From the NCBI GenBank assembly GCA_900547395.1, contig URGP01000003.1:1-64000 (forward strand): a stretch of 64,000 nucleotides of DNA. Direction: 5' to 3'. The stretch comes from an uncultured Opitutales bacterium (lineage in GTDB: Bacteria; Verrucomicrobiota; Verrucomicrobiia; Opitutales; Intestinicryptomonadaceae). Under the pieces are notes generated by a model. The model saw only the letters and a list, made by a program, of their open reading frames with translations, searched no databases and had not been told where the DNA came from. Both the position numbers and the translations under genes were made by a program. Every line of letters begins with the position of its first letter. Within the stretch, counting starts at the first letter, position 1. Below, piece by piece: positions 7,875 through 15,620 of this stretch.

Positions 7875-8768
7875 CTAAGCGTTCTTCAAGGCTTCAAGCA
7901 TTGTTTCTATCTGCAAGGGTCTCGATGTCCAAAGAGAAAGCGAAAGCGCGCCCTGAGATGCAAGCATTGCAAGCCCTGACGCCGCCTTGAAACCATATTT
8001 TCGCGCCTCCAAAACAGCGTTAGTCTCGCGCGAACGGATGTATGGCATATCAAAGTACACACAACCATTGGAAACTTTCGCAAAATCCAAGATGGGCTTG
8101 TCGTCGGGCTTTAATCCCACGGAACTTGCGTTTATGATTATGGAATTCGGCGCGATTTCCGAAAAGCACTCCAAAGGTTCTGCGGAAAATCCGCAGGCGG
8201 AAATGTCTGCCAAAAGTTTTTCAAGCCTCGACTTCGTGCGGTTATAAATGCGCAGGCTTTTGCACCCGTCAACGAGTGCCTTAAAAGCGGCGGCTCTTGA
8301 CGCTCCGCCCGCCCCCAAAATCACGACGTCGGAATTTTTAAAAACGCGCCCGCTGAAATTTTCGACAGCCCACGCCACGCCGAATCCGTCGGTGTTGTCG
8401 CCCTTCCAGCCGCCTTTCGTGCGAATCAAGGTGTTTGCCGCCCCGACCATTTGCGCAAATGGCGATATTTCGCACAAAAACGGCATTACAATCTCTTTGT
8501 GCGGGATTGTGAGATTTATCCCCGCAAAATCCGCCTTGTGAAACTCTGAAAGCGTCTTTTCGAGATTTTCGGGGTCTATCTCGAATTTGTAATACTTCCA
8601 AGATGCAAACTGCCCTTCCGACTGCGCCAATTTTCGCAATGCGGCATTTTGCATTGCGGGACTCAAAGAATGCGCTATGGGCTTCCCGAAAACGGCGAGT
8701 GAATTTTCGGCAAAATCCCCGCGCCTTTTCAAGTCTTCAAGATGCAAAACAATGTCGGTATCAAACAT
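7875..8768 (-). CDS. aroE: Shikimate dehydrogenase
   Basis: Reduces 3-dehydroshikimate to shikimate with NADPH in the aromatic amino acid pathway. Length is 297 residues, about 25 longer than E. coli AroE because of an N-terminal extension. The shikimate-binding motif GKPIAHSLSP is at 29-38. Lys91 in LTIPHK and Asp127 in GDNTDGFG are the catalytic pair, and GAGGASRA at 152-159 is the NADP-binding loop. The start overlaps the stop of the upstream YggS-family gene by 8 bases, so the two are co-transcribed. Confidence 0.95.
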   Translation of the reverse strand: MFDTDIVLHLEDLKRRGDFAENSLAVFGKPIAHSLSPAMQNAALRKLAQSEGQFASWKYYKFEIDPENLEKTLSEFHKADFAGINLTIPHKEIVMPFLCEISPFAQMVGAANTLIRTKGGWKGDNTDGFGVAWAVENFSGRVFKNSDVVILGAGGASRAAAFKALVDGCKSLRIYNRTKSRLEKLLADISACGFSAEPLECFSEIAPNSIIINASSVGLKPDDKPILDFAKVSNGCVYFDMPYIRSRETNAVLEARKYGFKAASGLAMLASQGALSLSLWTSRPLQIETMLEALKNA

Positions 8769-9456
8769 AAATTCTCTCTCCGAAAAGGAAAGTCCCCACC
8801 CTTATGAGAGTCGAACCCTCTTTTATGGCGCATTCCAAATCGCCCGACATTCCCATTGAAAGTTCGGGCAAAGCAACATCAAACTCTGAACTCAGCTTGT
8901 CGCGCAAATTGCGCAAGTTTGAAAAAGCCCTGCTTGCCGACGCCAAGTCTTCATCAAGAGGCGCGATTGCCATAAGCCCTTCAACCTTCAAATTTGAAAG
9001 CTTTAAGATTTCTTCCAAAAGCTTGGGAGCTTCCTCGATTTCAGCCCCGAATTTTGCGGGGTCGCGCCCCGAATTTACCTGCATTAAAACGCGCAAAACC
9101 TTGCCCGATTTTTCGGCTTCGGAATTGAGCTTCACGGCAAGATGGACGCTGTCCAAGCTCTGCACTCTGTCAAACAGCATAACTGCCTTTTTCGCCTTGT
9201 TCGACTGCAAATGCCCGATAAGCTCCCACGAAATACCGCTTGAAAGAGGAATTTTTCCCTCGGCTTCCTGTACCCTGTTTTCGCCTACGGAAAGAAGCCC
9301 CGCTTTTTGCGCATGCAAGGCGGCGTCAACGGGATGGTTTTTCGTGACAGGCAAAATACGCACTTCGTCGGGATTTCTACCGCAGGACGCGCATGCAAGC
9401 CCAATTCTATCTCTCAGCCTGCTTAGATTTTGCGAAAATTCGTCAAAGGAAATCAT
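8761..9456 (-). CDS. YggS/PLPBP family pyridoxal phosphate homeostasis protein
   Basis: Single-domain PLP-binding TIM barrel (231 residues) related to the N-terminal domain of alanine racemase. The family regulates free PLP and amino acid pools; no enzyme activity is firmly established for it. Lys39 in LPVTKNHP is the expected Schiff-base lysine. Other family signatures are GENRVQEAEGK, WELIGHLQSNKAK and LSMGMSGDLECAIKEGST. It sits between an aminotransferase gene and aroE on the same strand, overlapping aroE by 8 bases. This PLP-related neighbour makes physiological sense but does not define a pathway. Confidence 0.94.
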   Translation of the reverse strand: MISFDEFSQNLSRLRDRIGLACASCGRNPDEVRILPVTKNHPVDAALHAQKAGLLSVGENRVQEAEGKIPLSSGISWELIGHLQSNKAKKAVMLFDRVQSLDSVHLAVKLNSEAEKSGKVLRVLMQVNSGRDPAKFGAEIEEAPKLLEEILKLSNLKVEGLMAIAPLDEDLASASRAFSNLRNLRDKLSSEFDVALPELSMGMSGDLECAIKEGSTLIRVGTFLFGERIYV

Positions 9457-9465
9457 CTTAAAAAA

Positions 9466-10860
9466 TCACTGCTGTTTTTTGGCTTCTTTTGAAGATTCCA
9501 TCAAACGCTTGCCAAACTTCCACAATGGACCTGTTATGTTGCCCGCATTCGTCAAAACATCGTCCAAGGCGTTTATGAACCTGTCGATTTCCTTGTCGCC
9601 CGAAATGTATGGCGGAAGAATTTTCAAAACGTCGGAGCCATGGTCGGTAACTTGCGTTATGATGCGGTGATTGTCCATAAGGGAAGTTACAATCATCTGG
9701 GTAAACAAGGCGTCGTTTGCCATTTTCAAGGCTTTCCACGCCGCTTTCTTTAATATCGACTTCGGCTCTTGAAATTCGATTGCAATCATAAGCCCCATGC
9801 CGCGGGCTTCTTTTATGTAATCGTGCTTTTCGCGAAGAGCGTTTATTCTTTCGACAATCTTTTTGCCAGCCTCTGCGGAGCGTTCAACCATGTTTTCGTT
9901 GTCCAATACGCTCAAAGTCGCCAAACCCGCAACCATTGCAAGGGCGTTTCTTCCGAAAGTCGTTGAATGAACAACGCACCTTTCCAAATTCGAGAACGCT
10001 GCCTGGTGTATAGCGCGCGTCGTAATGAACGCGCCAACAGGCACATAGCCGCCCGACAAAGTTTTTGCAACAGTCACGATGTCGGGGTCCAAATTCCAGT
10101 GGTTGAAAGCGAACATTTTGCCCGTTCTGCCCAAGCCCGTCTGGACTTCGTCGCAAATAAACAAAGTGCCGTACTTTCTGCAAAGCCCCTGCGCCTTGGG
10201 CAAGTAGTCTTCCCTCGGGATATGCACGCCGTGCCCCTGCACGCATTCAACGATAAACGCCGCTACGTCGCCTTTTTTAAGCTCCGCTTCAAGCGCGTCC
10301 AAGTCGTCATACGGTACGCAACCGAACCCCGGAAGCATTCCGCCAAAGCCGTCTTGAAAATTCTTGCTGACCGTCAAGGAAAGAGAACCGTAAGTCAAAC
10401 CGTGATAGCCGCCCTTTTGCGAAAGCACCCTCGGACGCTTCGTGAAAGCCCTTGCGAACTTTACCGCGCCTTCGTTTGCCTCTGTTCCCGAATTGCAGAA
10501 AAACACCGCTTCAAGACGCCCGCCAAGACGCTTTACAAGCTCCTCCGCCAAAAGCCCGCTTAAAAGCGCGCAGTTCAGCTGAACCATGTTCGAAACTTTC
10601 ATGTCGATGGCGTCTTTTATCGCCTTGCCGACAACCGGATGGTTTCTACCCAAGCCGAACACGCCGTAGCCGCTTATGAAGTCCAAATAATCGTTGCCCT
10701 GACCGTCGTAAAGATAACAGCCGTCGCCCTTCAAAAAGCACTTGTCAAAACCTATTGTACGCAAGACTTTCACGAAAGTTTTATTCATGTACTTTTCGTG
10801 AAGCTCGTAATTTTCGCCGAAACGCGATTTTACCAAAGACTGCAAGTCAAATTCTTTCAT
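9466..10860 (-). CDS. Class III PLP-dependent aminotransferase
   Basis: A 464-residue fold-type I aminotransferase of class III (acetylornithine/ornithine/putrescine transaminase group). NSGTEANE at 123-130 binds the cofactor phosphate, DEVQTGLGRTG at 237-247 contains the conserved Asp, and Lys266 in AKTLSGG is the Schiff-base lysine. About 40 residues before the usual N-terminus and a C-terminal tail ending EAKKQQ make it longer than ArgD. The substrate cannot be read from sequence; diamine or omega-amino acid substrates are possible given the polyamine operon elsewhere in the window, but the genes are 23 kb apart. It leads the aminotransferase-yggS-aroE group. Confidence 0.88.
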   Translation of the reverse strand: MKEFDLQSLVKSRFGENYELHEKYMNKTFVKVLRTIGFDKCFLKGDGCYLYDGQGNDYLDFISGYGVFGLGRNHPVVGKAIKDAIDMKVSNMVQLNCALLSGLLAEELVKRLGGRLEAVFFCNSGTEANEGAVKFARAFTKRPRVLSQKGGYHGLTYGSLSLTVSKNFQDGFGGMLPGFGCVPYDDLDALEAELKKGDVAAFIVECVQGHGVHIPREDYLPKAQGLCRKYGTLFICDEVQTGLGRTGKMFAFNHWNLDPDIVTVAKTLSGGYVPVGAFITTRAIHQAAFSNLERCVVHSTTFGRNALAMVAGLATLSVLDNENMVERSAEAGKKIVERINALREKHDYIKEARGMGLMIAIEFQEPKSILKKAAWKALKMANDALFTQMIVTSLMDNHRIITQVTDHGSDVLKILPPYISGDKEIDRFINALDDVLTNAGNITGPLWKFGKRLMESSKEAKKQQ

Positions 10861-10993
10861 ATCATTAAAAACAATTTGAAAGAAATATTAGCCCCGACAT
10901 CTCCAAGTTCAAACCTTATTTTGAAAAATTCGCCCATAAAAAACTTGCCCTTTACGCGTTTTTATCAAAAGTAAAAACAAGAAGATTTTATAT

Positions 10994-11836
10994 ATGGAAA
11001 CGATTTTTCCCATGGCGCATTACGTCGTGAACCTCGACCCTTTCGCGGTACGCTTTCCCGACGGCTGGTTTTTGGAGGGCATACGCTGGTACGGGCTGGC
11101 ATACCTCGCGGGCTTTTTAATCGGGCTTTGGCTGCTTAATTTGTACTACAAAAAAGGCCGCTCGCCGCTAAACCCCGACGAAACCTCATCGCTTTTGACG
11201 TATCTTGTGTTCGGCATAATAATAGGCGGAAGGCTCGGCTACATGCTATTTTACGACTTCGACAGATTTGTGTCGGACCCCGTAAGCGTATTCAAGATAA
11301 TGAACGGCGGAATGGCAAGCCACGGAGGCTTTATTGGAGTAGCAATAGCACTTGCGCTGTTCTCAAAAATCCACAAAACGCCGTTTTTAAAAATCGCCGA
11401 CTTGGTCGCGCTCGTGTCAACCCCCGGGATATTTTTGGGAAGAATTGCAAACTTCGTAAACGGGGAATTGTGGGGCAAGGTCTCAAATGTGCCGTGGGCT
11501 ATGATTTTCCCAAATAGCGACCCGTCAAAACCGATTTCCGAAATCGCGCCGCGCCATCCGTCGCAGCTTTACGAAGCGTTTGCTGAGGGTTTTTTGATTT
11601 TTGCGATTTTACAATACCGCTTCTGGAAGTCGAAACCGCCCGCAGGACAAATCGCGGGAGAATTTTTCATACTGTACGCAATCGCAAGAATCGTGTGCGA
11701 AATTTTCCGCGAACCCGACGTCGGAGTAAGCCTCATAGTGGGTCTTAGCCGCGGAACGTTTTTTTCAATATTCTGCTTGGTACTGGGAATTGTTTTCATC
11801 GCTATTGCAAAATCAAAAAAGAAAAATGCAAAATAA
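10994..11836 (+). CDS. lgt: Prolipoprotein diacylglyceryl transferase
   Basis: Inner-membrane enzyme that attaches diacylglycerol to the lipobox cysteine of prolipoproteins. The 280 residues include about seven membrane spans. The essential His-containing HGGFIG is at 110-115, and the Lgt signature GRIANFVNGELWG is at 149-161. PRHPSQLYEAF and the late FREPDVG are also typical. The first ATG of two close in-frame candidates is used; the second, six codons later, is possible. It is divergent from the aminotransferase gene and is followed by a terminator. Substrates in this window include the lipoproteins at 4098 and 18224. Confidence 0.95.
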   Translation: METIFPMAHYVVNLDPFAVRFPDGWFLEGIRWYGLAYLAGFLIGLWLLNLYYKKGRSPLNPDETSSLLTYLVFGIIIGGRLGYMLFYDFDRFVSDPVSVFKIMNGGMASHGGFIGVAIALALFSKIHKTPFLKIADLVALVSTPGIFLGRIANFVNGELWGKVSNVPWAMIFPNSDPSKPISEIAPRHPSQLYEAFAEGFLIFAILQYRFWKSKPPAGQIAGEFFILYAIARIVCEIFREPDVGVSLIVGLSRGTFFSIFCLVLGIVFIAIAKSKKKNAK

Positions 11837-11844
11837 AGCAGGAT

Positions 11845-12140
11845 TTATAAAACAAAAAACGCGCGATTTCCTAACCGTGCGTTTTTGCAATAACTTTTAC
11901 TATCCGCTACTTTCTTCTGCGATAAACAGCAAACGCAATCGCCCCGATTACCTCCTATTCCTATAATTTTGGAAACATCATTCCAATTCATAGCTGAAAA
12001 TTTTAACGTTTCTGAATTTAATTCAGACCAATCGAAATCTTCCAAATTTATTACGAGTTTTGCCCCGTCCGCAAATTTAAAGGAAGATCCATCGGCTATC
12101 GTAAAAATTGTTGACGAATTTAAATCTGCTGCGCAGAGCC
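11845..12140 (-). pseudogene. Remnant resembling the tail of a surface/autotransporter-type protein
   Basis: Read on the minus strand, about 90 codons give a peptide with TIFTIADGSSFKFADGAKLV and then DFDWSELNSETLKFSAMNW. The short beta-strand/turn pattern with repeated ADG resembles C-terminal parts of autotransporter or PEP-CTERM-associated surface proteins. There is no upstream start or body of a gene, and the piece runs into the terminator shared with lgt. I read it as the leftover 3' end of a deleted surface-protein gene. The identification rests on pattern only. Confidence 0.28.
11852..11887. terminator. Bidirectional terminator after lgt
   Basis: AAAAACGCGCG pairs with CGTGCGTTTTT (one G-T position) around a ten-base loop. 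T runs are present in both directions, so it can serve lgt and the minus-strand remnant. Confidence 0.7.
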
Positions 12141-12208
12141 CTTGACGAAGATTAGTGTGTATTCTACAAATTAAAGCATGGCAATTTGTTTTATAGACTG
12201 ATGAAATC

Positions 12209-12237
12209 TTGACTTAAATGTAAATTTAAGAAAATAT
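12209..12237 (+). promoter_or_regulatory. Sigma70-like promoter of the GDSL hydrolase gene, close to the start codon
   Basis: TTGACT at 12209-12214 and AAATAT at 12232-12237 are 17 bases apart. Transcription would begin about 7 bases later, essentially at the ATG (12244), and no Shine-Dalgarno sequence is visible. This suggests a leaderless or near-leaderless mRNA. Confidence 0.5.
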
Positions 12238-12243
12238 TTTTCT

Positions 12244-13428
12244 ATGAAAAGGCGTATATTTATTTTGGGGGTATATGTATTACTTTGCGCATTTTGCACG
12301 AGCTTTGCAGCACAAAAAATAACCAGGGTTGCCTGCGTAGGTGATAGCATTACAGCAGGTAATGGTATAAAAAATAAGGAAATGGATACATATCCATCTG
12401 TCCTGCAAGAAATGCTTGGTAGCAAGTTTGAAGTTAAAAACTTCGGTTCAAGTGGCAGAACCTTGCTAAAGAAGGGCGACTATCCTTATTGGGTTGATGG
12501 CAACTACAAAAATGCAATCAACTTCAATCCGGATATCGTAATTATAAAGCTTGGCACGAATGACTCTAAGCCCCAAAATTGGCAGTATAAAGACGAATTT
12601 ATACCCAATATGCGCGAGATGATTTCAAGCTTCAAAAATCTTGAAACCAATCCCAAAATCTATCTATGCACACCAATGTATGTTTCAAGACCTGCTTGGG
12701 GAATTACAGAAGAAGTCGTACATACTGACGTTTGCGATGCCGTAAGAAAAGTGGCAAAACTTGAAAAGTTGAAGCTAATCGACCTTCATAAAATGTTCGA
12801 AGGGCATGGTGAATTGTTATCTGACGGCGTCCACCCAAATGAAGCCGGCGCAATGAGAATGTCAGGTATTCTTTACAAAGTATTGACTGGTAAAAATCCG
12901 CCAAAGTTAGAGCCTATTCGTGGCAAAAAATTTAACGAAAGCGGTTTTGTGCGCCTTGATATGCCTATGCGTCTTGACACTTTGAGCGTTGTTTACCCAA
13001 AGCAAGCAAATGAAACAAAGTCTTGGCTATGGATTGCAAATGACTTTGAAAAACTCACACCTGAATATAAAAAATTGCTTGAAGCGGGCTATCAACTTAT
13101 GTTTTGGAAAACTCCAACAAGGAGCAAGAGAATGCATGAAGCCCTTGATTGGTCTAACGAATTTTATTTTTACGGCGTAGAAAGATTTGGTTTATCTCGC
13201 AAAATTGCCATTGATTTTTCAGGTAAAGACGCAAATTTGGCTCTTGCTTTTGCTGAAAAATATTCAGACAGATTTGAAAGCATTTTGCTGCGCAATCCGG
13301 AACTTGACGCAACTTTAAGCTTTGCAAAAATTGTCGAAGGGAAAATTCCGGTAAAAGTTTTGCCTGCGAATTCACCGGCCGTAAAAATTCTAAAAGACGC
13401 GGGTGTAAATGTAATTTCGGGCAAATAA
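12244..13428 (+). CDS. Secreted SGNH/GDSL hydrolase with extra C-terminal domain
   Basis: A 394-residue protein with a signal peptide (about 1-23). Its SGNH esterase domain has the nucleophile Ser35 in VGDSIT, block III GTND at 104-107, and Asp194/His197 in DGVHPN. The domain resembles sialate O-acetylesterase and carbohydrate esterase-like lipases, so deacetylation of glycans outside the cytoplasm is likely. Residues from about 215 form a second region of unknown role with an alpha/beta-like pattern (RLDTLSVVYP, LWIANDF, IPVKVLPAN) and no catalytic motif I can name. Codon use is AT-richer than the flanks. A second esterase follows on the same strand with its own promoter. Confidence 0.85.
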   Translation: MKRRIFILGVYVLLCAFCTSFAAQKITRVACVGDSITAGNGIKNKEMDTYPSVLQEMLGSKFEVKNFGSSGRTLLKKGDYPYWVDGNYKNAINFNPDIVIIKLGTNDSKPQNWQYKDEFIPNMREMISSFKNLETNPKIYLCTPMYVSRPAWGITEEVVHTDVCDAVRKVAKLEKLKLIDLHKMFEGHGELLSDGVHPNEAGAMRMSGILYKVLTGKNPPKLEPIRGKKFNESGFVRLDMPMRLDTLSVVYPKQANETKSWLWIANDFEKLTPEYKKLLEAGYQLMFWKTPTRSKRMHEALDWSNEFYFYGVERFGLSRKIAIDFSGKDANLALAFAEKYSDRFESILLRNPELDATLSFAKIVEGKIPVKVLPANSPAVKILKDAGVNVISGK

Positions 13429-13500
13429 ATTTGTAAAAATTTTCGTAAAATTGCATAATTTGTAATATTTATAAAAACAAAAGAACAATCTAAATAAAAC

Positions 13501-13527
13501 TTGACTAAAAAATTTGTTTTTTAAGAT
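13501..13527 (+). promoter_or_regulatory. Sigma70-like promoter of the sialate O-acetylesterase gene
   Basis: TTGACT at 13501-13506 is followed by TAAGAT at 13522-13527 (spacer 15) or by AAGATT/AGATTT with spacers of 16-17. The ATG at 13540 would lie within about 6 bases of the transcription start. The arrangement mirrors the one before the GDSL gene at 12244. Confidence 0.45.
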
Positions 13528-13539
13528 TTTAATAACATT

Positions 13540-15021
13540 ATGAAAATTAATAATCTACTTATGGGGGCGTTAGCTTTAATCGGTGCAGGAAGTTCTCTTT
13601 TTGCCGAAGTTAAACCAGCGGGAATTTTTACTGATAATATGGTCTTGCAGGCAAATGTACCAATTAGAGTTTGGGGCACTGCAGATAAGGGCGAAAAGGT
13701 AAGTGTCGAATTTATGGGCACAAATGCCTCGGCCGTTGCCGACGATAACGGCTATTGGCGTGTTGATTTACCCGCTCAAAAATATGTTAAAGAGGGCGTA
13801 GATTTAGTCGTACAAGGCATAAATAAAATTATTTTTAGAGATGTTCTTGTAGGCGAAGTTTGGCTAGGCTCAGGGCAAAGCAATATGGAATTTCAAATGC
13901 GCCACGTCAAAGAACTTGATAATGTCGCAAAAGACCCAAAAATTCCTGCAAATATACGCTACTTCTTAATTAAAGCGCATGGCTCACCGGTTCCTGAAGA
14001 TATGCATAATTTGCCGGAATCTGCGGGTTGGAAAAAATATCATCGCGACAATTACGAAATTACAAGAGATGTTTCAGTTCTTCTAACTTTGTTTGCGCAA
14101 AAAATGTATGCTGAATTAGATGTGCCTATCGGTGTAATTTCCGTAGCTTATGGTGGCGCAAACCTTGAAACTTGGATGAATAAAAAAGCTATCGCGGAAG
14201 CCGGCATGACAGAACACGCAAAAAAGCTTTTGAATACTTGCAGAAGCTGGCATAATGACGACGTAAAGCGTTGGGACGCGCATAAAGACAGGGCAACACT
14301 CCGTTTCCCCCGCTTAAATTATGAAAGTCGCCCATCAAATTCATATAATGCAATGATGAATCCGATTATCCCATATTCAATTCGTGGTGTATTGTGGTAT
14401 CAAGGTGAAATGAATTCCGGTCCGGAAAACTATATCAAGCTTTTCCCATACTACGCAAAGATGATGCGTGAAATTTTTGAAAATCCAAAATTGCCAATAT
14501 ATTCAGTTCAGTTGCCTGACTATAAAGAAAATCACTGGCCAAAAACTCGTGACGTTCAACGCAAGCTTGCCGATATCGTTCCAAACACAGGAGTTGCAAT
14601 TACTATTGACGGCAACGAAATTGACCTGCACCCGCGCGATAAAACCATGGTGGTTGACCGTTTGTCACGTATGGTTTTGGCAGATAATTACGGTAAAAAA
14701 CTTGTTTCTCGTTCACCAATGCCTGATACTTTAAAACTAAAAGGTGACAATGTAGAAGTTAAATTCAAGAACACATACAAGGGCTTGAAACTTAAAGGTG
14801 ACGGCAAAGAAGTAAATTGCTTTGAAGTGGCAGGTAGCGACAAAAAGTTCGTAAAAGCAAGTGCAAAAATCGCTACAAAATCAAGCGTTAAGGTAAAAAT
14901 TCCAAATGGCATTACAGATCCTCAATTTGTAAGATACGCTTGGGAAGCCGACCCTGATGTAAACCTATATAATTCCGGCGACTTACCTGCAAGCCCGTTT
15001 GAAGAACCTATTACAAAGTAA
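13540..15021 (+). CDS. Secreted sialate O-acetylesterase
   Basis: A 493-residue esterase expected to remove O-acetyl groups from sialic acids (9-O-acetyl) or other acetylated sugars, letting glycans be degraded further. A signal peptide covers about 1-22. An N-terminal beta domain (about 25-100, with DNMVLQ and VWGTAD) precedes the SGNH block SGQSNME at 111-117 with Ser114 as nucleophile. GVLWYQGEMN follows about 180 residues later, and a His in EIDLHPRDK completes the triad. SASA-family length and order match. Together with the GDSL protein upstream it forms a small AT-rich glycan-esterase group, probably horizontally acquired or at least under different codon pressure. Confidence 0.92.
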   Translation: MKINNLLMGALALIGAGSSLFAEVKPAGIFTDNMVLQANVPIRVWGTADKGEKVSVEFMGTNASAVADDNGYWRVDLPAQKYVKEGVDLVVQGINKIIFRDVLVGEVWLGSGQSNMEFQMRHVKELDNVAKDPKIPANIRYFLIKAHGSPVPEDMHNLPESAGWKKYHRDNYEITRDVSVLLTLFAQKMYAELDVPIGVISVAYGGANLETWMNKKAIAEAGMTEHAKKLLNTCRSWHNDDVKRWDAHKDRATLRFPRLNYESRPSNSYNAMMNPIIPYSIRGVLWYQGEMNSGPENYIKLFPYYAKMMREIFENPKLPIYSVQLPDYKENHWPKTRDVQRKLADIVPNTGVAITIDGNEIDLHPRDKTMVVDRLSRMVLADNYGKKLVSRSPMPDTLKLKGDNVEVKFKNTYKGLKLKGDGKEVNCFEVAGSDKKFVKASAKIATKSSVKVKIPNGITDPQFVRYAWEADPDVNLYNSGDLPASPFEEPITK

Positions 15022-15036
15022 TAGATAATAAAATTT

Positions 15037-15067
15037 AAAGAGCTTTCAAAAAAAGCTCTTTTTTTTG
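15037..15067 (+). terminator. Terminator after the sialate O-acetylesterase gene
   Basis: AAAGAGCTT and AAGCTCTTT form a stem followed by eight T residues, 15 bases after the stop codon. Confidence 0.88.
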
Positions 15068-15218
15068 TGTACTTAGAAGGAACGATGCTATTATAAACGA
15101 AAAATCCACCTGTTTTGATTTTGACACCATTAATTTACTTCATGGAAACTCTCTATGACTTTAGGTCTATGCACAATTTTCAACAATGTCATCTGCGAGA
15201 AACTACCTTTTTTAGGAA

Positions 15219-15296
15219 GTAATAAATTGGCAAGATATCGATAAAAATTCGTATCTACAAGCAATGGAAAGAAGTCCGATAAATGACTTTGAATTG
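15219..15296 (+). pseudogene. Remnant of a Fic-domain gene (C-terminal part)
   Basis: From 15219 one frame reads [20 protein letters not shown] and then INDFEL. This matches the segment that follows the catalytic HPFxxGNGR loop in Fic/DOC adenylyltransferases of the INWQxID...Y..AM..SP type. The catalytic loop is missing: a stop codon lies just upstream and the preceding sequence does not read through. The piece is directly followed by recombinase-like sequence in another frame, so a deletion joined two decayed genes. Fic proteins are common as toxins or effectors in accessory regions. Confidence 0.5.
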
Positions 15297-15312
15297 GGAG
15301 TGCTTGTGCTCC

Positions 15313-15620
15313 AAGACGGGCGGCATTCGACATGTCGAAATTTGCCCGAAGTTAAAGAATATTTTGCTTGAAAGAGAGACAGATTTCCTCTCTCCACGAA
15401 ATCGGCGAAGTGTAAACCGATTCGGGATAATTCGGGATTTAAGGGCTTGTGGGTACAAGATGTTCTTCGACATACCTACGCAAGCTACTTTACGAAAAGA
15501 TACTCCGACCTCCCACACCTCCGGCTCAATATAGAGCACCGCGACCTCTCCCTTCTCCGCTCCCGATACGTCAACATGCAAAACATCTCAAAAGCCGACG
15601 CCAAAGAGTTCTTCGGCTAA
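15313..15620 (+). pseudogene. Frameshifted remnant of a tyrosine recombinase/integrase
   Basis: The first frame (from 15313) reads [18 protein letters not shown], integrase-like. After a shift near 15430 a second frame gives WVQDVLRHTYASYF, then LNIEHRDLSLLRSRY, and ends at a TAA at 15618. These correspond to the box II LRHT segment, the late His (EHRD) and the catalytic Tyr (SRY) of phage-type tyrosine recombinases. The distance between the arms is shorter than in intact enzymes, and no start is present. The stop overlaps the tsaD stop on the other strand. It indicates a former integrated element next to the glycan-esterase genes. Confidence 0.6.

Noticed and set aside
8804..9670. 288-codon open frame on the plus strand
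   Set aside because: Antisense to the YggS-family gene and the end of the aminotransferase gene, both with intact motifs; the antisense peptide is S/F-rich with no domain.
9967..10563. Plus-strand open frames within the aminotransferase gene
   Set aside because: The minus-strand class III aminotransferase carries all catalytic residues through this region; the antisense frames are shadows.
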